A DNA stretch of 48,108 nt. Source: Gammaproteobacteria bacterium UBA7310 (GTDB taxonomy: Bacteria; Pseudomonadota; Gammaproteobacteria; Pseudomonadales; Ketobacteraceae). Positions 27,003-34,912 of this stretch are shown piece after piece. Under the pieces are notes generated by a model that saw nothing but the letters and a program-made list of their open reading frames with translations, searched no databases and was not told the DNA's origin. Position numbers and translations under genes: made by a program. The stretch covers positions 1 through 48,108 of the forward strand of contig DKQK01000014.1 in NCBI GenBank assembly GCA_002471665.1, in the 5' to 3' direction. How positions within the stretch are numbered: position 1 is the stretch's first letter; every line of letters starts with the position of its first letter.

Positions 27003-27913
27003 CGGTGCGGTGCGAGCAGGCTTGCCAGCATCAACACGCAGGCTATGCCGGCGATGCCATACATCAGTTTACCCAGGCGCGGGCGGGCGGAGGGAATCCC
27101 CAGAATGCCATTCATAAACATCGTCGAGAACGTTTGCGCTCCCGCCATAGACACCAGAACAAGGGTGTCGTTGATGGTCACCGACTCGGTCCAGATATAG
27201 GCAGCGGCAACCCCTTGCAAACCGCAGAACGTACCCAACAGGAACAGATTGAACAGAGAGTAGTGGAGGAAGGCCAGCTCCCGCACACTCAAAAATATGA
27301 TCAGGTGGTAGATCACCAGCGCGATCAACAAACCGTACAGCACACCCTGCATGATGGAGAACGGGTGATCCTGCTGCAGGAAGGCGTCTTGTTCCCATAC
27401 CACAATGGGTAGCTGCAGGCCCGTTTCGGATTGTACGCGGATGAGAATGTCGGCACGGGTATCGGCAGGTAGAGACAAAGGCAACAGTAGATGGGAATGG
27501 AGCATCTGGCGCATGTAGGCAGGCTGGGCATCCCCCAACCGTTGCTGTTGCTGGTAACCGTCACTGCGCTGGATGTAGATAACCAGTGAGTCCATCATCG
27601 GGAACTGGTTATCCAGCAACAGTTGCTGATCCACTCCGCTGCGGTTGTCGACACTGAAGCGCAACCAGAACACAGAATCCGAAAATCCGAAATTCACCTC
27701 GTGGCCGTCAAAGGTCTGCCAATGGTCACGCTGGCGCACCGCCTGCGCGGTAAGGCCGGTGGATTCATCTTCCATATATTCCATCCCAGGCCCCAGCCAT
27801 TGCGAGCGAAATCCGGAATCCACGGTGACCGTTAAGGCAAACGCATTGCCGCTGCAAATCAGGGGTATCAGCAACAAACAAGCTAATGCGTTGAAAAATC
27901 TGAGGATAAACAT
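26921..27913 (-). pseudogene. 7TMR-DISM sensor half of a diguanylate cyclase, internally deleted and frameshifted
   Basis: The 330-residue frame starts with a signal peptide, then an extracellular 7TMR-DISMED2 domain (roughly residues 30-170: FDGHEVNFGFSDSVFWLRFSVDNRSG, SLPADTRADILIRVQSETGLQLPI) and the start of the 7TM region. Only about four helices are present (YGLLIALVIYHLIIFLSV, FNLFLLGTFCGLQGVAAAYIW, TLVLVSMAGAQTFSTMFMNG, AGIACVLMLASLL). After APHRW the frame runs out of phase into the DNA that encodes the coiled coil before the GGDEF domain and stops. The last three helices and linker expected in the family are missing, so an internal deletion not divisible by three best explains it. 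Confidence 0.72.
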
Positions 27914-28239
27914 TCGAATGATTGCGAACTCGAGCAGAGTTATATATCTCTAAAGAATAGCAGTTATTCCCGTTTTACCCACATCTGGGGCTCTGGCGAG
28001 GCGGACAATCAGAGTGAGGTCAGCCAGAGTCGGGTCAGCGGGGAATATCCGACGGCATTGCGCTTATAGAACAAAAAGCCACCCCCCTTGACCAATCGGT
28101 CCGGTTGATTTGGGTCATCATTTTTCTACATTGCTCTATGTAACAGTTGTCAATGTTACATAGAGCCTGCACAATCAAGGTCATAACAACAATATGTACG
28201 CAACCATCCAAGCCCAACCAACCAAATGGAGCTGACCCT
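27914..28239. other. Divergent intergenic region, cyclase remnant / PF10118 gene
   Basis: These 326 bases contain the promoter area of both divergent genes. The only clear structure is the long palindrome at 28133-28166. TTGATT (28105) and TACATT (28127) are 16 bases apart and could be a weak promoter for the hydrolase gene, with the palindrome just downstream. I see no further gene. Confidence 0.5.
28133..28166. promoter_or_regulatory. 12-bp perfect inverted repeat, probable repressor operator
   Basis: GCTCTATGTAAC (28133-28144) and its exact reverse complement (28155-28166) flank ten bases. It lies about 74 bases before the hydrolase start and just after a possible -10 box. Long, AT-centred palindromes of this size are typical TetR-family operators, though no TetR gene is in the window. 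It lacks a T tract, so a terminator is unlikely. Confidence 0.65.
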
Positions 28240-29091
28240 ATGACCAGCCTGATTGATCCCATTCGCCGTAATCTGAAGTTTGGCCTGCCCAAAGACAAAG
28301 CTCTGACCTGGAATCCCTCCGGACTGCATGTGGTTCAGTTCTACAACACCCTGTCCATTTTTTTCCCGGCGGGGGAGCGCTTCTTTATCCAGAGCGTGCG
28401 CAACTACCGTGAAGAAATTACCGATGAAAAGCTGAAGGCCCAGGTATCGGCTTTTATCGGCCAAGAGGGGTTTCATACCCGTGAGCACGAGGAATACAAC
28501 GACGCACTGGCCCACGCCGGCATGCCCATAGAGCAGCTGGACAAGCTGGTGGTGATCGTGTTGGACACGGTGAAAAAATTACCCCGTTCAGTGCAGCTGT
28601 CGGTGACCGTGGCGCTGGAACATCTGACCGCGGTACTGGGCGACACCCTGCTGCGCGACGAGGATCTGTTGAACGGTTGCGACCCGCACTTCGCCGCCAT
28701 CTGGCGTTGGCACGCGCTGGAGGAAACCGAACATAAAGCCGTGTGCTTTGATGCCTATGAGCAAGTGGTGGGTACAGGGGTCAGCGCCTATGCCCTGCGG
28801 GTGTTTGCCTTCGCCATGGCCAATATTATTTTCTGGAGCCTGTACACGCCCTTTTACGTGCGCATGCTGTCGAAAAGCGGCGGCCTGTTCAATCTGAAGG
28901 GTTGGGGTAAGCTGGTGAATTTTGTCGCCGGCAAGCCCGGTGTGCTGCGCCGCATTGCGCCGGAGTGGCTGGACTTTTTCCGCCCCGGCTTTCATCCCTG
29001 GATGCACGACAACAAACATTATCTGGCCCAGGCCGATGATCTGGTTAAAGAGGTAAAGAGCTTTCAGGTTAAATCCGTAAAAGCCGCCTGA
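28240..29091 (+). CDS. PF10118-type metal-dependent hydrolase family protein
   Basis: The ATG at 28240 (with GGAG about eight bases before) gives 283 residues. The protein resembles the predicted metal-dependent hydrolase family PF10118: FYNTLSIFFPAGERFFIQSVRNY, FIGQEGFHTREHEEYNDAL, SVTVALEHLTAVLG and WRWHALEETEHKAVCFDAYE. The repeated Glu and His residues in four helices resemble a ferritin-like di-iron site (E in the first helix, ExxH in others), so an oxygenase-like or hydrolase chemistry is possible; the family has no firmly known reaction. It is common in hydrocarbon-using and marine gammaproteobacteria, often under TetR control, which suits the palindrome upstream. The gene appears monocistronic with a hairpin after its end. 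Confidence 0.8.
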   Translation: MTSLIDPIRRNLKFGLPKDKALTWNPSGLHVVQFYNTLSIFFPAGERFFIQSVRNYREEITDEKLKAQVSAFIGQEGFHTREHEEYNDALAHAGMPIEQLDKLVVIVLDTVKKLPRSVQLSVTVALEHLTAVLGDTLLRDEDLLNGCDPHFAAIWRWHALEETEHKAVCFDAYEQVVGTGVSAYALRVFAFAMANIIFWSLYTPFYVRMLSKSGGLFNLKGWGKLVNFVAGKPGVLRRIAPEWLDFFRPGFHPWMHDNKHYLAQADDLVKEVKSFQVKSVKAA

Positions 29092-29130
29092 TCACTCTGC
29101 TTATGCCTGGTGATCCACCTTGTTTCATTG

Positions 29131-29166
29131 AGCGGCCGGCCCGTTACAACTGACTGGCCGGCCGCT
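29131..29166. terminator. GC-rich hairpin between convergent genes
   Basis: AGCGGCCGGCC (29131-29141) pairs exactly with 29156-29166 around a 14-base loop. It separates the PF10118 gene from the convergent vWA gene and could stop transcription from both sides, although no long T run follows. Confidence 0.6.
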
Positions 29167-29192
29167 TCGTTCAACGGCGCACCGTTCATCTG

Positions 29193-29855
29193 TTACAGTG
29201 GATCGGTGGTATTGAGGCCGATCAAGGTATCGAGGCGATCAAAGTCATTCACCACGCGCCAGTCACCACCGCCTTCCACCACCCGTTTCTGCCACAATCC
29301 CAACCGGTTGATGTAATCCCTGGGATCGATGTTGTCTGAACGTAACTTGGTAACGTTAAGCGCCACCACATGGATACCGCCCAACTCCAGTGGGAAGTTG
29401 CGTATGTGGCCCTGCTGCAGATCTTCCGCCAGATCAGAGAACACCAGCACATACTTTTGCCCGGCACCGGTTTCATTCAGAAACTCCGTGGCCTGCAGGA
29501 TGGCGCCGGTGATATCGGTATGGGCGCTGCCGGTGTTCACCGTTTCCACAAAGCGATCCATGTGGTGTTTGAAAACCCGCTTCTGATTATTCGCCATGCT
29601 CGGGCGTTGGTCGAAGGTGGCTTTGGCGATGACATCCTTCTCACTGAAACTGCCACTGTCGATGCGGGCCACGGCAATGGAATCACCACTGTCCAGCGTC
29701 GCCAGCAGATAGTTAAGAATGGCCTGCGCCTTGTTCAGCTCCTCGGTGTAGGTGCCGGAGGTATCCACCAACAGGAACACCGCTGTGTTGCCGGGTTGGG
29801 GCTGCCCACAGGCGCCCAGCATCAGGGTCAATGTGATTACGTATATGGCTTTCAT
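29193..29855 (-). CDS. von Willebrand factor A-like lipoprotein
   Basis: This 220-residue protein begins with a lipoprotein signal (MKAIYVITLTLMLGAC, lipobox LGAC), so Cys16 should be acylated and the protein anchored facing the periplasm. The rest is a vWA-like Rossmann fold: FLLVDTSGTYTEEL gives a metal-site-like DxSxT, followed by LDSGDSIAVARIDSGSFSEKD, HTDITGAIL and YVLVFSDLAEDLQQG. Such domains bind partners through a metal ion. It lies 11 bases downstream of the 517-residue membrane protein gene, strongly suggesting one functional pair. The partner and purpose are not known to me. Confidence 0.8.
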   Translation of the reverse strand: MKAIYVITLTLMLGACGQPQPGNTAVFLLVDTSGTYTEELNKAQAILNYLLATLDSGDSIAVARIDSGSFSEKDVIAKATFDQRPSMANNQKRVFKHHMDRFVETVNTGSAHTDITGAILQATEFLNETGAGQKYVLVFSDLAEDLQQGHIRNFPLELGGIHVVALNVTKLRSDNIDPRDYINRLGLWQKRVVEGGGDWRVVNDFDRLDTLIGLNTTDPL

Positions 29856-29866
29856 CGTGTTTCTCC

Positions 29867-31420
29867 TCAGTTCTGCTGGGCTGCCAGATCCGTATCCGGC
29901 GCTGCTGTTTTGGTGCGGCGACGGCTGGCTCTGGGTTTATCGGCCAACTGAGATTCCAGCGCCGAATCAGTCGGTTCGGCGGACAACACAACAGGCTGTT
30001 CAGCGGAACCTGCAACGCGGCTCTCGTGCCGTGCGTTGATCCCCTGGCGCACCAGTTTTTCCAGGCTTAAAGGCACGGTAATCAGCATGTCGTAACCGAA
30101 CACCAGCATCTTGCTCAGCTGGTGGGCCAGACCCCCCACCAGGCGCAGGCAGATGATCAGCGTGCGCAGCACCGCCACCGTCATCACACCCAGCACGGTG
30201 CGTGAGGCATGAATGAACGACTCCAGGGGAATGGCAACGAAGGCCAGGGCGAATGGCAGAATAAAGCCCATGACCATTTGCCCGATGGACGGAATCCAGC
30301 GGAACTCCGCATTCAGTGCCGACACACCGGCCAACGATTGCTTGAGCGCTTCCCGATCCAGGGCCAGCAGATCCCGCATATAGGCCAGCGACGCTTCAAT
30401 GCCCGCCAGGATAAACAGAATGCTGAAGGTGATCACCATCATGCGCTTGCGCATCTTGTCATCCATGTGCGCAATCACCGGAAACAGTTTGGTGATGCGC
30501 AGGCTTTCCAGCAGGAACAAGCCCATGGCGATCTCCACCATGATGATCACCAGGGCGGCGATGTCGGAGGTTTTAAAACCGCCGGTATAGCTGTTGCCGC
30601 CCACCATTTCCGCCATGGGCATGGCGATCAGCTGGAAGTTGATCAGGCCGCCCATCACTGCCACCAACAGCACCAGTCCGGAAATAAAAAACTGAGTCAT
30701 GGATGAAGCCATCAAGGCGCGGGCAATACTGTCTTCGTTATCGCGAATGGCTTCGTAGTTGGCCATGTGTTTGTCCACTGCATCGGCCCGCTCCTGGGTG
30801 ATGGCCACCACATCCTTGGTTTTACTCAGCTTGCCGGCCAGGGCCCGCCACTGGGGTTGCAGGGCACTGAGCAGGCGGTGCCGTTCCGCACTGGACTTCT
30901 GATAGGCTTTTAACGTCTCTTCGTGTGCGCTCACCACTTCATCCTGAATGTTCTCCAGAATGGAGGACACCACCGGATCCCCTTGCCTGGGCAGTTCGGA
31001 AATGGTCTGCACCACGCTGAGCCATTCCGGCGGCAGGGGCGGGGCATCGGTGGCGGCCTGATAATCGTTTTCCAGGCGTTCGATGGCATCGGTCAGCTCC
31101 CGATGCAGGGCAGGGTAATGGCTCAAATCCCGCGCCACAATCTCGTTGATGCGCACAAACTCACGCTCGATGAATTTTTCGGTGGCCTCCCGCCCCTGGG
31201 CCAGAACAATCTCCCGGTTGCGCTGCAGCGCTCGCTGCTCAAGGTGAGCAACCGCACGGGCCGCGCTGCGCATAAAGCGGTAGATGGCGCGGCCCGTGCT
31301 TTTCAGTAACTGGTGGGCCGGCTCCCGGGCCAGGTAAAGTACGGTGACCAGCAGCACCAGCCACACAGCCAGTGAAATCGCCGGCCGCTGGGACCAGAGC
31401 AATAACAGTTCGTTTAACAT
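29867..31420 (-). CDS. Polytopic membrane protein of unknown function with coiled-coil region
   Basis: I do not recognise a named family for this 517-residue protein. It has one N-terminal helix (LAVWLVLLVTVLYLA), about 200 residues of charged, helical, probably coiled-coil sequence (from RSAARAVAHLEQRALQRNREIVLAQGR to NEDSIARALM), then several helices (FFISGLVLLVAVMGGLINFQLI, IAALVIIMVEIAMGLFLL, MMVITFSILFILAGIEASLAYM, MVMGFILPFALAFVAIPLE, TVLGVMTVAVLRTLIICLRLVG). The basic C-terminal tail (ASRRRTKTAAPDTD) is likely cytosolic. The following vWA lipoprotein gene is on the same transcript. A sensor or scaffold role in the envelope is possible but unproven. Confidence 0.75.
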   Translation of the reverse strand: MLNELLLLWSQRPAISLAVWLVLLVTVLYLAREPAHQLLKSTGRAIYRFMRSAARAVAHLEQRALQRNREIVLAQGREATEKFIEREFVRINEIVARDLSHYPALHRELTDAIERLENDYQAATDAPPLPPEWLSVVQTISELPRQGDPVVSSILENIQDEVVSAHEETLKAYQKSSAERHRLLSALQPQWRALAGKLSKTKDVVAITQERADAVDKHMANYEAIRDNEDSIARALMASSMTQFFISGLVLLVAVMGGLINFQLIAMPMAEMVGGNSYTGGFKTSDIAALVIIMVEIAMGLFLLESLRITKLFPVIAHMDDKMRKRMMVITFSILFILAGIEASLAYMRDLLALDREALKQSLAGVSALNAEFRWIPSIGQMVMGFILPFALAFVAIPLESFIHASRTVLGVMTVAVLRTLIICLRLVGGLAHQLSKMLVFGYDMLITVPLSLEKLVRQGINARHESRVAGSAEQPVVLSAEPTDSALESQLADKPRASRRRTKTAAPDTDLAAQQN

Positions 31421-31722
31421 GACAGACTCCTCAAATCAGTATTTTCAATGACGCACTCACGGGTGAGCAGCGCCCTTAACGAGGATTGTTGGCCACGCTG
31501 GTGAATAATTGGTGAGTTTTTATTGAACAGTTCACAGATGTGCAAATTGCTTGGCGGGTCACAAAGCGTTCATCAGGCCCGATACGGCAGGCCAAACCGC
31601 AGGTTGTAAAAAAACCGAAAAATTTTCGTTTAAGAATGTGCTTAAGTTGGGGTTTGCAGAGCCACGCTGGCTGCTATGATCCTGCATCTCTACCATCAAT
31701 CTTCATGAACAAGGGAGTGGAC
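31421..31722. other. Divergent intergenic region before the deaminase-like gene
   Basis: These 302 bases hold the promoters of two divergent genes. Two small palindromes stand out, CTCAC-gg-GTGAG at 31456-31467 and TGAAC-a-GTTCA at 31524-31534. Both are short and may be chance. An open frame reaches back to 31540 but has no ribosome site there. Confidence 0.35.
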
Positions 31723-32328
31723 ATGAAAGTCAAATGGGAAGACATTGCAAAATACTATGGTTGGGATATCAACGAACACAAGCATGAGCTGACCACCGCG
31801 TTGAATACAACCCACGCTAAAATCGCCTGTAATTGGATCGATCGTTTTCCGAAAGCCTACAGCAGCGGCGAGCATGCCGAAGCCAAGCTCCTGAACGAGG
31901 AGTTCTGGCAGAAAACCGTCCCTTCCGCTATGCAGGCATCCATAGGATCCGGTATGCAAGCTCTGGTTACATTGATCATTAATCGAAGCCCTTGCAGCAG
32001 CTGTTGCGGGAAGCTGGTTGATGCATTGGATACATTAAAAAGAAAACACCCGTTCGTGGCAGAAGAGAACAGCTTTTTTCTGCTCGCAATGCGAGGGAAG
32101 TATAAGTCAACGACGGATCAGGACTTTGCATCCCTGGTGGATGCGGGCTGGAGTTTGGGAACACTGGAGGTCAACGTGGAAAAATACACCGATCCCAAGA
32201 GCAAAGAGGGCCTCTCCAGTGCCGGTATAGCGCTGCAAACAGCACTAACCGAACGCAAAGTCTTTGTGGATGGTCATCCCCAGCGAATTCAAAACATTAG
32301 CGGAAGTTACTGGGCGCTTGGCCATTAG
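31723..32328 (+). CDS. Stand-alone cytidine-deaminase-fold protein, family unassigned
   Basis: From the ATG at 31723 (GGGAG five bases before) this protein has 201 residues. It carries the two zinc motifs of the deaminase superfamily: H51-A-E53 (SSGEHAEAKLL; His ligand and catalytic Glu) and P90-C91-S-S-C94 (NRSPCSSCCGKLVDAL; two Cys ligands), spaced as in that fold. Such enzymes remove the amino group from cytosine or adenine in nucleotides, DNA or RNA. The sequence does not look like ordinary Cdd, TadA or guanine deaminase. The HAE/PCxxC style is shared with deaminase domains of bacterial polymorphic toxins and some defence proteins. No signal peptide, toxin delivery domain or immunity gene is visible, so it is an orphan. 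Base composition is somewhat AT-richer than its neighbours, hinting at transfer. Confidence 0.65.
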   Translation: MKVKWEDIAKYYGWDINEHKHELTTALNTTHAKIACNWIDRFPKAYSSGEHAEAKLLNEEFWQKTVPSAMQASIGSGMQALVTLIINRSPCSSCCGKLVDALDTLKRKHPFVAEENSFFLLAMRGKYKSTTDQDFASLVDAGWSLGTLEVNVEKYTDPKSKEGLSSAGIALQTALTERKVFVDGHPQRIQNISGSYWALGH

Positions 32329-32344
32329 CCCAGTATATCCCCCG

Positions 32345-32764
32345 TTATATTTCCTGAAACAGCTGCGCTACGGTCTCGATTTCTTTCACAGTCCAGCTCT
32401 TGAGTTTGTTTTTGGAGAAGTCGGCGAATCCCACCATGGAATCCCGGTAAAGTTGCTGCCCGGTTTGCGTCAGTTTTACCAGACTCTGGCGCGCATCCCG
32501 GGGATTTCTTTCCTTATCCACAATCCGGTTTTTCTCCATGGGCGCCAACAGGCGTGTGACACCGGACGCGGTAATACCGATGCTGTCGGCCAGATCAGTG
32601 CGCCGCATCATGTGCTGAGGTGACCCGTACAAATGATGCATGATCAGGAATTCAGTGAAACTGATGCCCTGATACGACAGGCAGATATCGATCTGTTTGT
32701 GCAACTTGGTGGTGATGGCCGCATGCTCAATCAGAAACTTAATCTGCGGTGATATTTTGTTCAT
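32345..32764 (-). CDS. MarR-family transcriptional regulator
   Basis: The ATG at 32764 gives 139 residues with the MarR winged helix: ISFTEFLIMHHLYGSPQHMMRRTDLADSIGITASGVTRLLAPMEKNRIVDKERNPRDARQSLVKLTQTGQQL. The DARQ-x-L-V-K-LT segment is the beta wing. The protein should bind a palindrome as a dimer and release it on ligand binding. A reading from 32797 would add eleven residues not typical of the family. Two similar TTGA-N4-TCAA palindromes stand just before it, consistent with autoregulation. It is convergent with the deaminase gene (16 bases between stops), and divergent from the TauE/SafE gene. Confidence 0.88.
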   Translation of the reverse strand: MNKISPQIKFLIEHAAITTKLHKQIDICLSYQGISFTEFLIMHHLYGSPQHMMRRTDLADSIGITASGVTRLLAPMEKNRIVDKERNPRDARQSLVKLTQTGQQLYRDSMVGFADFSKNKLKSWTVKEIETVAQLFQEI

Positions 32765-33188
32765 AACAGCGTCCTTGAGATATGCTTGAGTAGTCAAGGA
32801 TAAGACTGTTTAGTTGAGTGATCAAGTATTAGTTTTGCATTTTTCTGTGCCCTTGCTGGCAGGGCTTTTTCCGCACCAAAACGGTAAAAGCCTGCGTATG
32901 GGTCCCTGCGGTTGTGCAAAAGACACCTTCTGACCATTCACCGAAATCTCTAACCCACTGAATTTATTAAAGAACTTATAGCTGGCACTGTTTCTGCATT
33001 AACCGTCATAACGGGTTATAACAGGTAAAGATAGGTCAGGCATGAACGATTACGCGCATAGAGCATCTGTCATCCCATTGCCTGCGTTACCTGTACCGGG
33101 CGCCAATTGCTTTTGATATTACCTATGCAGCGGTCTCACCCTTGCGCTAGCCACCTACCCGAAAGCATACGGGGCCTGTAGGAACACC
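32765..33188. other. Intergenic region between marR-like and tauE-like genes
   Basis: This 424-base gap contains the two TTGA-N4-TCAA sites near the regulator start. Near 33008-33019 a small repeat ATAAC-gg-GTTAT is seen, of unclear value. I find no gene or RNA I can support in the remainder. Confidence 0.4.
32786..32825. promoter_or_regulatory. Paired MarR-type operators
   Basis: TTGAGTAGTCAA (32786-32797) and TTGAGTGATCAA (32814-32825) share ten of twelve bases and the palindrome TTGA-N4-TCAA. Their centres are 28 bases apart, starting 22 bases before the regulator's ATG. A further half site CTTGA lies at 32774-32778. This is the expected place for autorepression by the adjacent MarR protein. 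Confidence 0.6.
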
Positions 33189-33950
33189 ATGAGCAATGAA
33201 GTTCTAATGATCGTCGTTACCTTTCTGGCCGCTGTCGTGCAAACCTCAACGGGGTTGGGCTTCGGCATGATCGTGGCGCCCATTCTGCTGACACTCTACC
33301 AACCCATCGACGCCATCCAGATTACCGCCGTGCTGACCCTGCTCATTGCAATGTCGGTGATACCGATAAATCTAAAGAGAATCCGGTTCAAAGAACTGAA
33401 ATCCCTGTCCTCCGGCAGCGCCGTAGGGCTGATCAGCGGTAGCCTGTTGCTCAAGCTGGCGCCCATCAACGGCATTCGCATTGCCGCGCTGATGATTCTC
33501 GGTTACGCACTGTATAGCTATACCCGATCCCATTTTGACAAATACCGCAAACACCCCACCGGCGCCACTCAAAACCTGACCCTCAAGGGCAGCGTTGGTT
33601 ACGGCTTTGGTTCCGGCTTAATGGGCGCGACTCTGGCTATGCCCGGCCCCATGGCGCTCATCTACCTGCGCAAGAAACGCATCATTCCCGAAGATGTAAA
33701 AGCAACCGTGTTCGCCTTGATGGTGGGCTCCTACAGCTTTGTCATTTTACTGTCCATCGGTTTGAACGGTATTTCACAGGACGCCATCTGGGGTGTGGCC
33801 ATCTGCACGGGTTCGACGGTGATCGGTTTGATCGCGGGCATTTATTTATCCAACTTCTTATCGGATGTACTGTTTGACGTACTTACCACCGCCATGATGT
33901 GCGTATCCATCTTAACCCTGGGCATGAAAACCCTCGAAACCCAATTTTAG
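33189..33950 (+). CDS. TauE/SafE-family anion exporter
   Basis: This 253-residue inner-membrane protein has about eight helices in two repeats and the family phrases TSTGLGFGMIVAPILLTLYQPIDAIQITAVLTLLIAM (first repeat) and GYGFGSGLMGATLAMPGPMALIYLRKKRI (second repeat). Members export sulfite, sulfoacetate or related organosulfur anions, but some carry other substrates. The N-terminal helix VTFLAAVVQTSTGLGFG is typical. It is divergent from the MarR gene, whose operators lie over 360 bases away, so control by that regulator is possible but not shown. No sulfonate-degrading gene is near. Confidence 0.85.
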   Translation: MSNEVLMIVVTFLAAVVQTSTGLGFGMIVAPILLTLYQPIDAIQITAVLTLLIAMSVIPINLKRIRFKELKSLSSGSAVGLISGSLLLKLAPINGIRIAALMILGYALYSYTRSHFDKYRKHPTGATQNLTLKGSVGYGFGSGLMGATLAMPGPMALIYLRKKRIIPEDVKATVFALMVGSYSFVILLSIGLNGISQDAIWGVAICTGSTVIGLIAGIYLSNFLSDVLFDVLTTAMMCVSILTLGMKTLETQF

Positions 33951-34123
33951 GAGTGGAAAAGGTGCAGCGTAAATGGACGCCTACAGGCGATACGGTTTTT
34001 ATGTGAACGGTGGCGCACAGATTGGTTTTAGACACCCATAAAGCCTGATTTTTAGCTAGGCTGGGAATATAGTATGGATTAATCAATCAATTCCAAGCGG
34101 GCGAATTTCCCTGTGGAGTACGC

Positions 34124-34912
34124 ATGGCTAAGCTGTTTTGGGTGGAGGACCAATCCCATTGGATCGACCGTTTTTCCACTGTGTTGGAAAACGCGGACCT
34201 GGACGGCGCACCCAACCACCTGGAGATCTTTAAGTTCCCGGAGGCCGCCAAACAACGGATAGCGCTGATGAGCGATGAGCATAAACCGGATCTGGCTCTG
34301 CTGGATGCTCATATGAACGGTTCAGATCAGGCAGGCTTCAGCGTGTCCCGGGCCTTACACAAAAAATGGCCCGACTTACCCATCCTTTATCTGTCAGAAC
34401 ACAGTGGCACCGAGATCGAAGAGCAAGCCATCACTCAAACCGATGCCGAGGATTTTATTGCCAAACACCAACGCAACATTGAAGCCGTACTGTGTTGGCG
34501 CATTAAGGCGGCGCTGAAAAAACGCCAATCCCGAGAAGAGGGCAGTACGGCAATTCTGCGCAGTGGCAGCCTGGCATTGAATACCGAAACCTGGGAGGTA
34601 TTCTGGAGGGGCGTGAAATTAATGAACCCCCATAATCCAAAGCGCCCGCTGGCACCCACCCCACGTAAAATTCTGCGCCTGCTGGTGGAATGCAGCCCGC
34701 GCCCACTGAGCACGGAACAGATCGCCGACTTGCTCGATGCGGATCTGGAACGTTTTTCCTACGCCAATTACCGACAGCACATCAAAACCCTGCGCAGGGC
34801 ATTCGCCGCCGCTGAAGGCGACAGCGGTGAATTTGCCGAGCTGTGTCAACAGGGCCGGGGCATCGCCACCTTTGGTGATGCCCACGCCTATTTCTGGAAA
34901 AGCGATCAATGA
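34124..34912 (+). CDS. OmpR-like response regulator
   Basis: This 262-residue protein has a receiver domain (residues 1-130) with acidic pocket E8-D9 in WVEDQSHW, phosphorylation site D61 in LALLDAHMNG, a Ser in the switch position (LYLSEHSG) and Lys in FIAKHQ. A winged-helix DNA-binding domain of OmpR type follows (about 150-255: GSLALNTETWEVFWRGVKL, LAPTPRKILRLLVECSPRPLSTEQIADLL, FSYANYRQHIKTLRRAF). The recognition helix is the RQHIKTLR region. It overlaps the kinase gene by four bases (ATGA), so the two are coexpressed and should be partners. The wing region is slightly longer than in OmpR. Confidence 0.87.
   Translation: MAKLFWVEDQSHWIDRFSTVLENADLDGAPNHLEIFKFPEAAKQRIALMSDEHKPDLALLDAHMNGSDQAGFSVSRALHKKWPDLPILYLSEHSGTEIEEQAITQTDAEDFIAKHQRNIEAVLCWRIKAALKKRQSREEGSTAILRSGSLALNTETWEVFWRGVKLMNPHNPKRPLAPTPRKILRLLVECSPRPLSTEQIADLLDADLERFSYANYRQHIKTLRRAFAAAEGDSGEFAELCQQGRGIATFGDAHAYFWKSDQ

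Noticed and set aside
31524..31534. TGAAC-a-GTTCA as a LexA/SOS box before the deaminase gene
   Set aside because: It does not fit the gammaproteobacterial CTGT-N8-ACAG pattern or the GAAC-N4-GTTC spacing.
33978..34000. Terminator after the TauE/SafE gene (CGCC-taca-GGCG, then TTTTT)
   Set aside because: The stem has only four pairs and the T run is several bases away.
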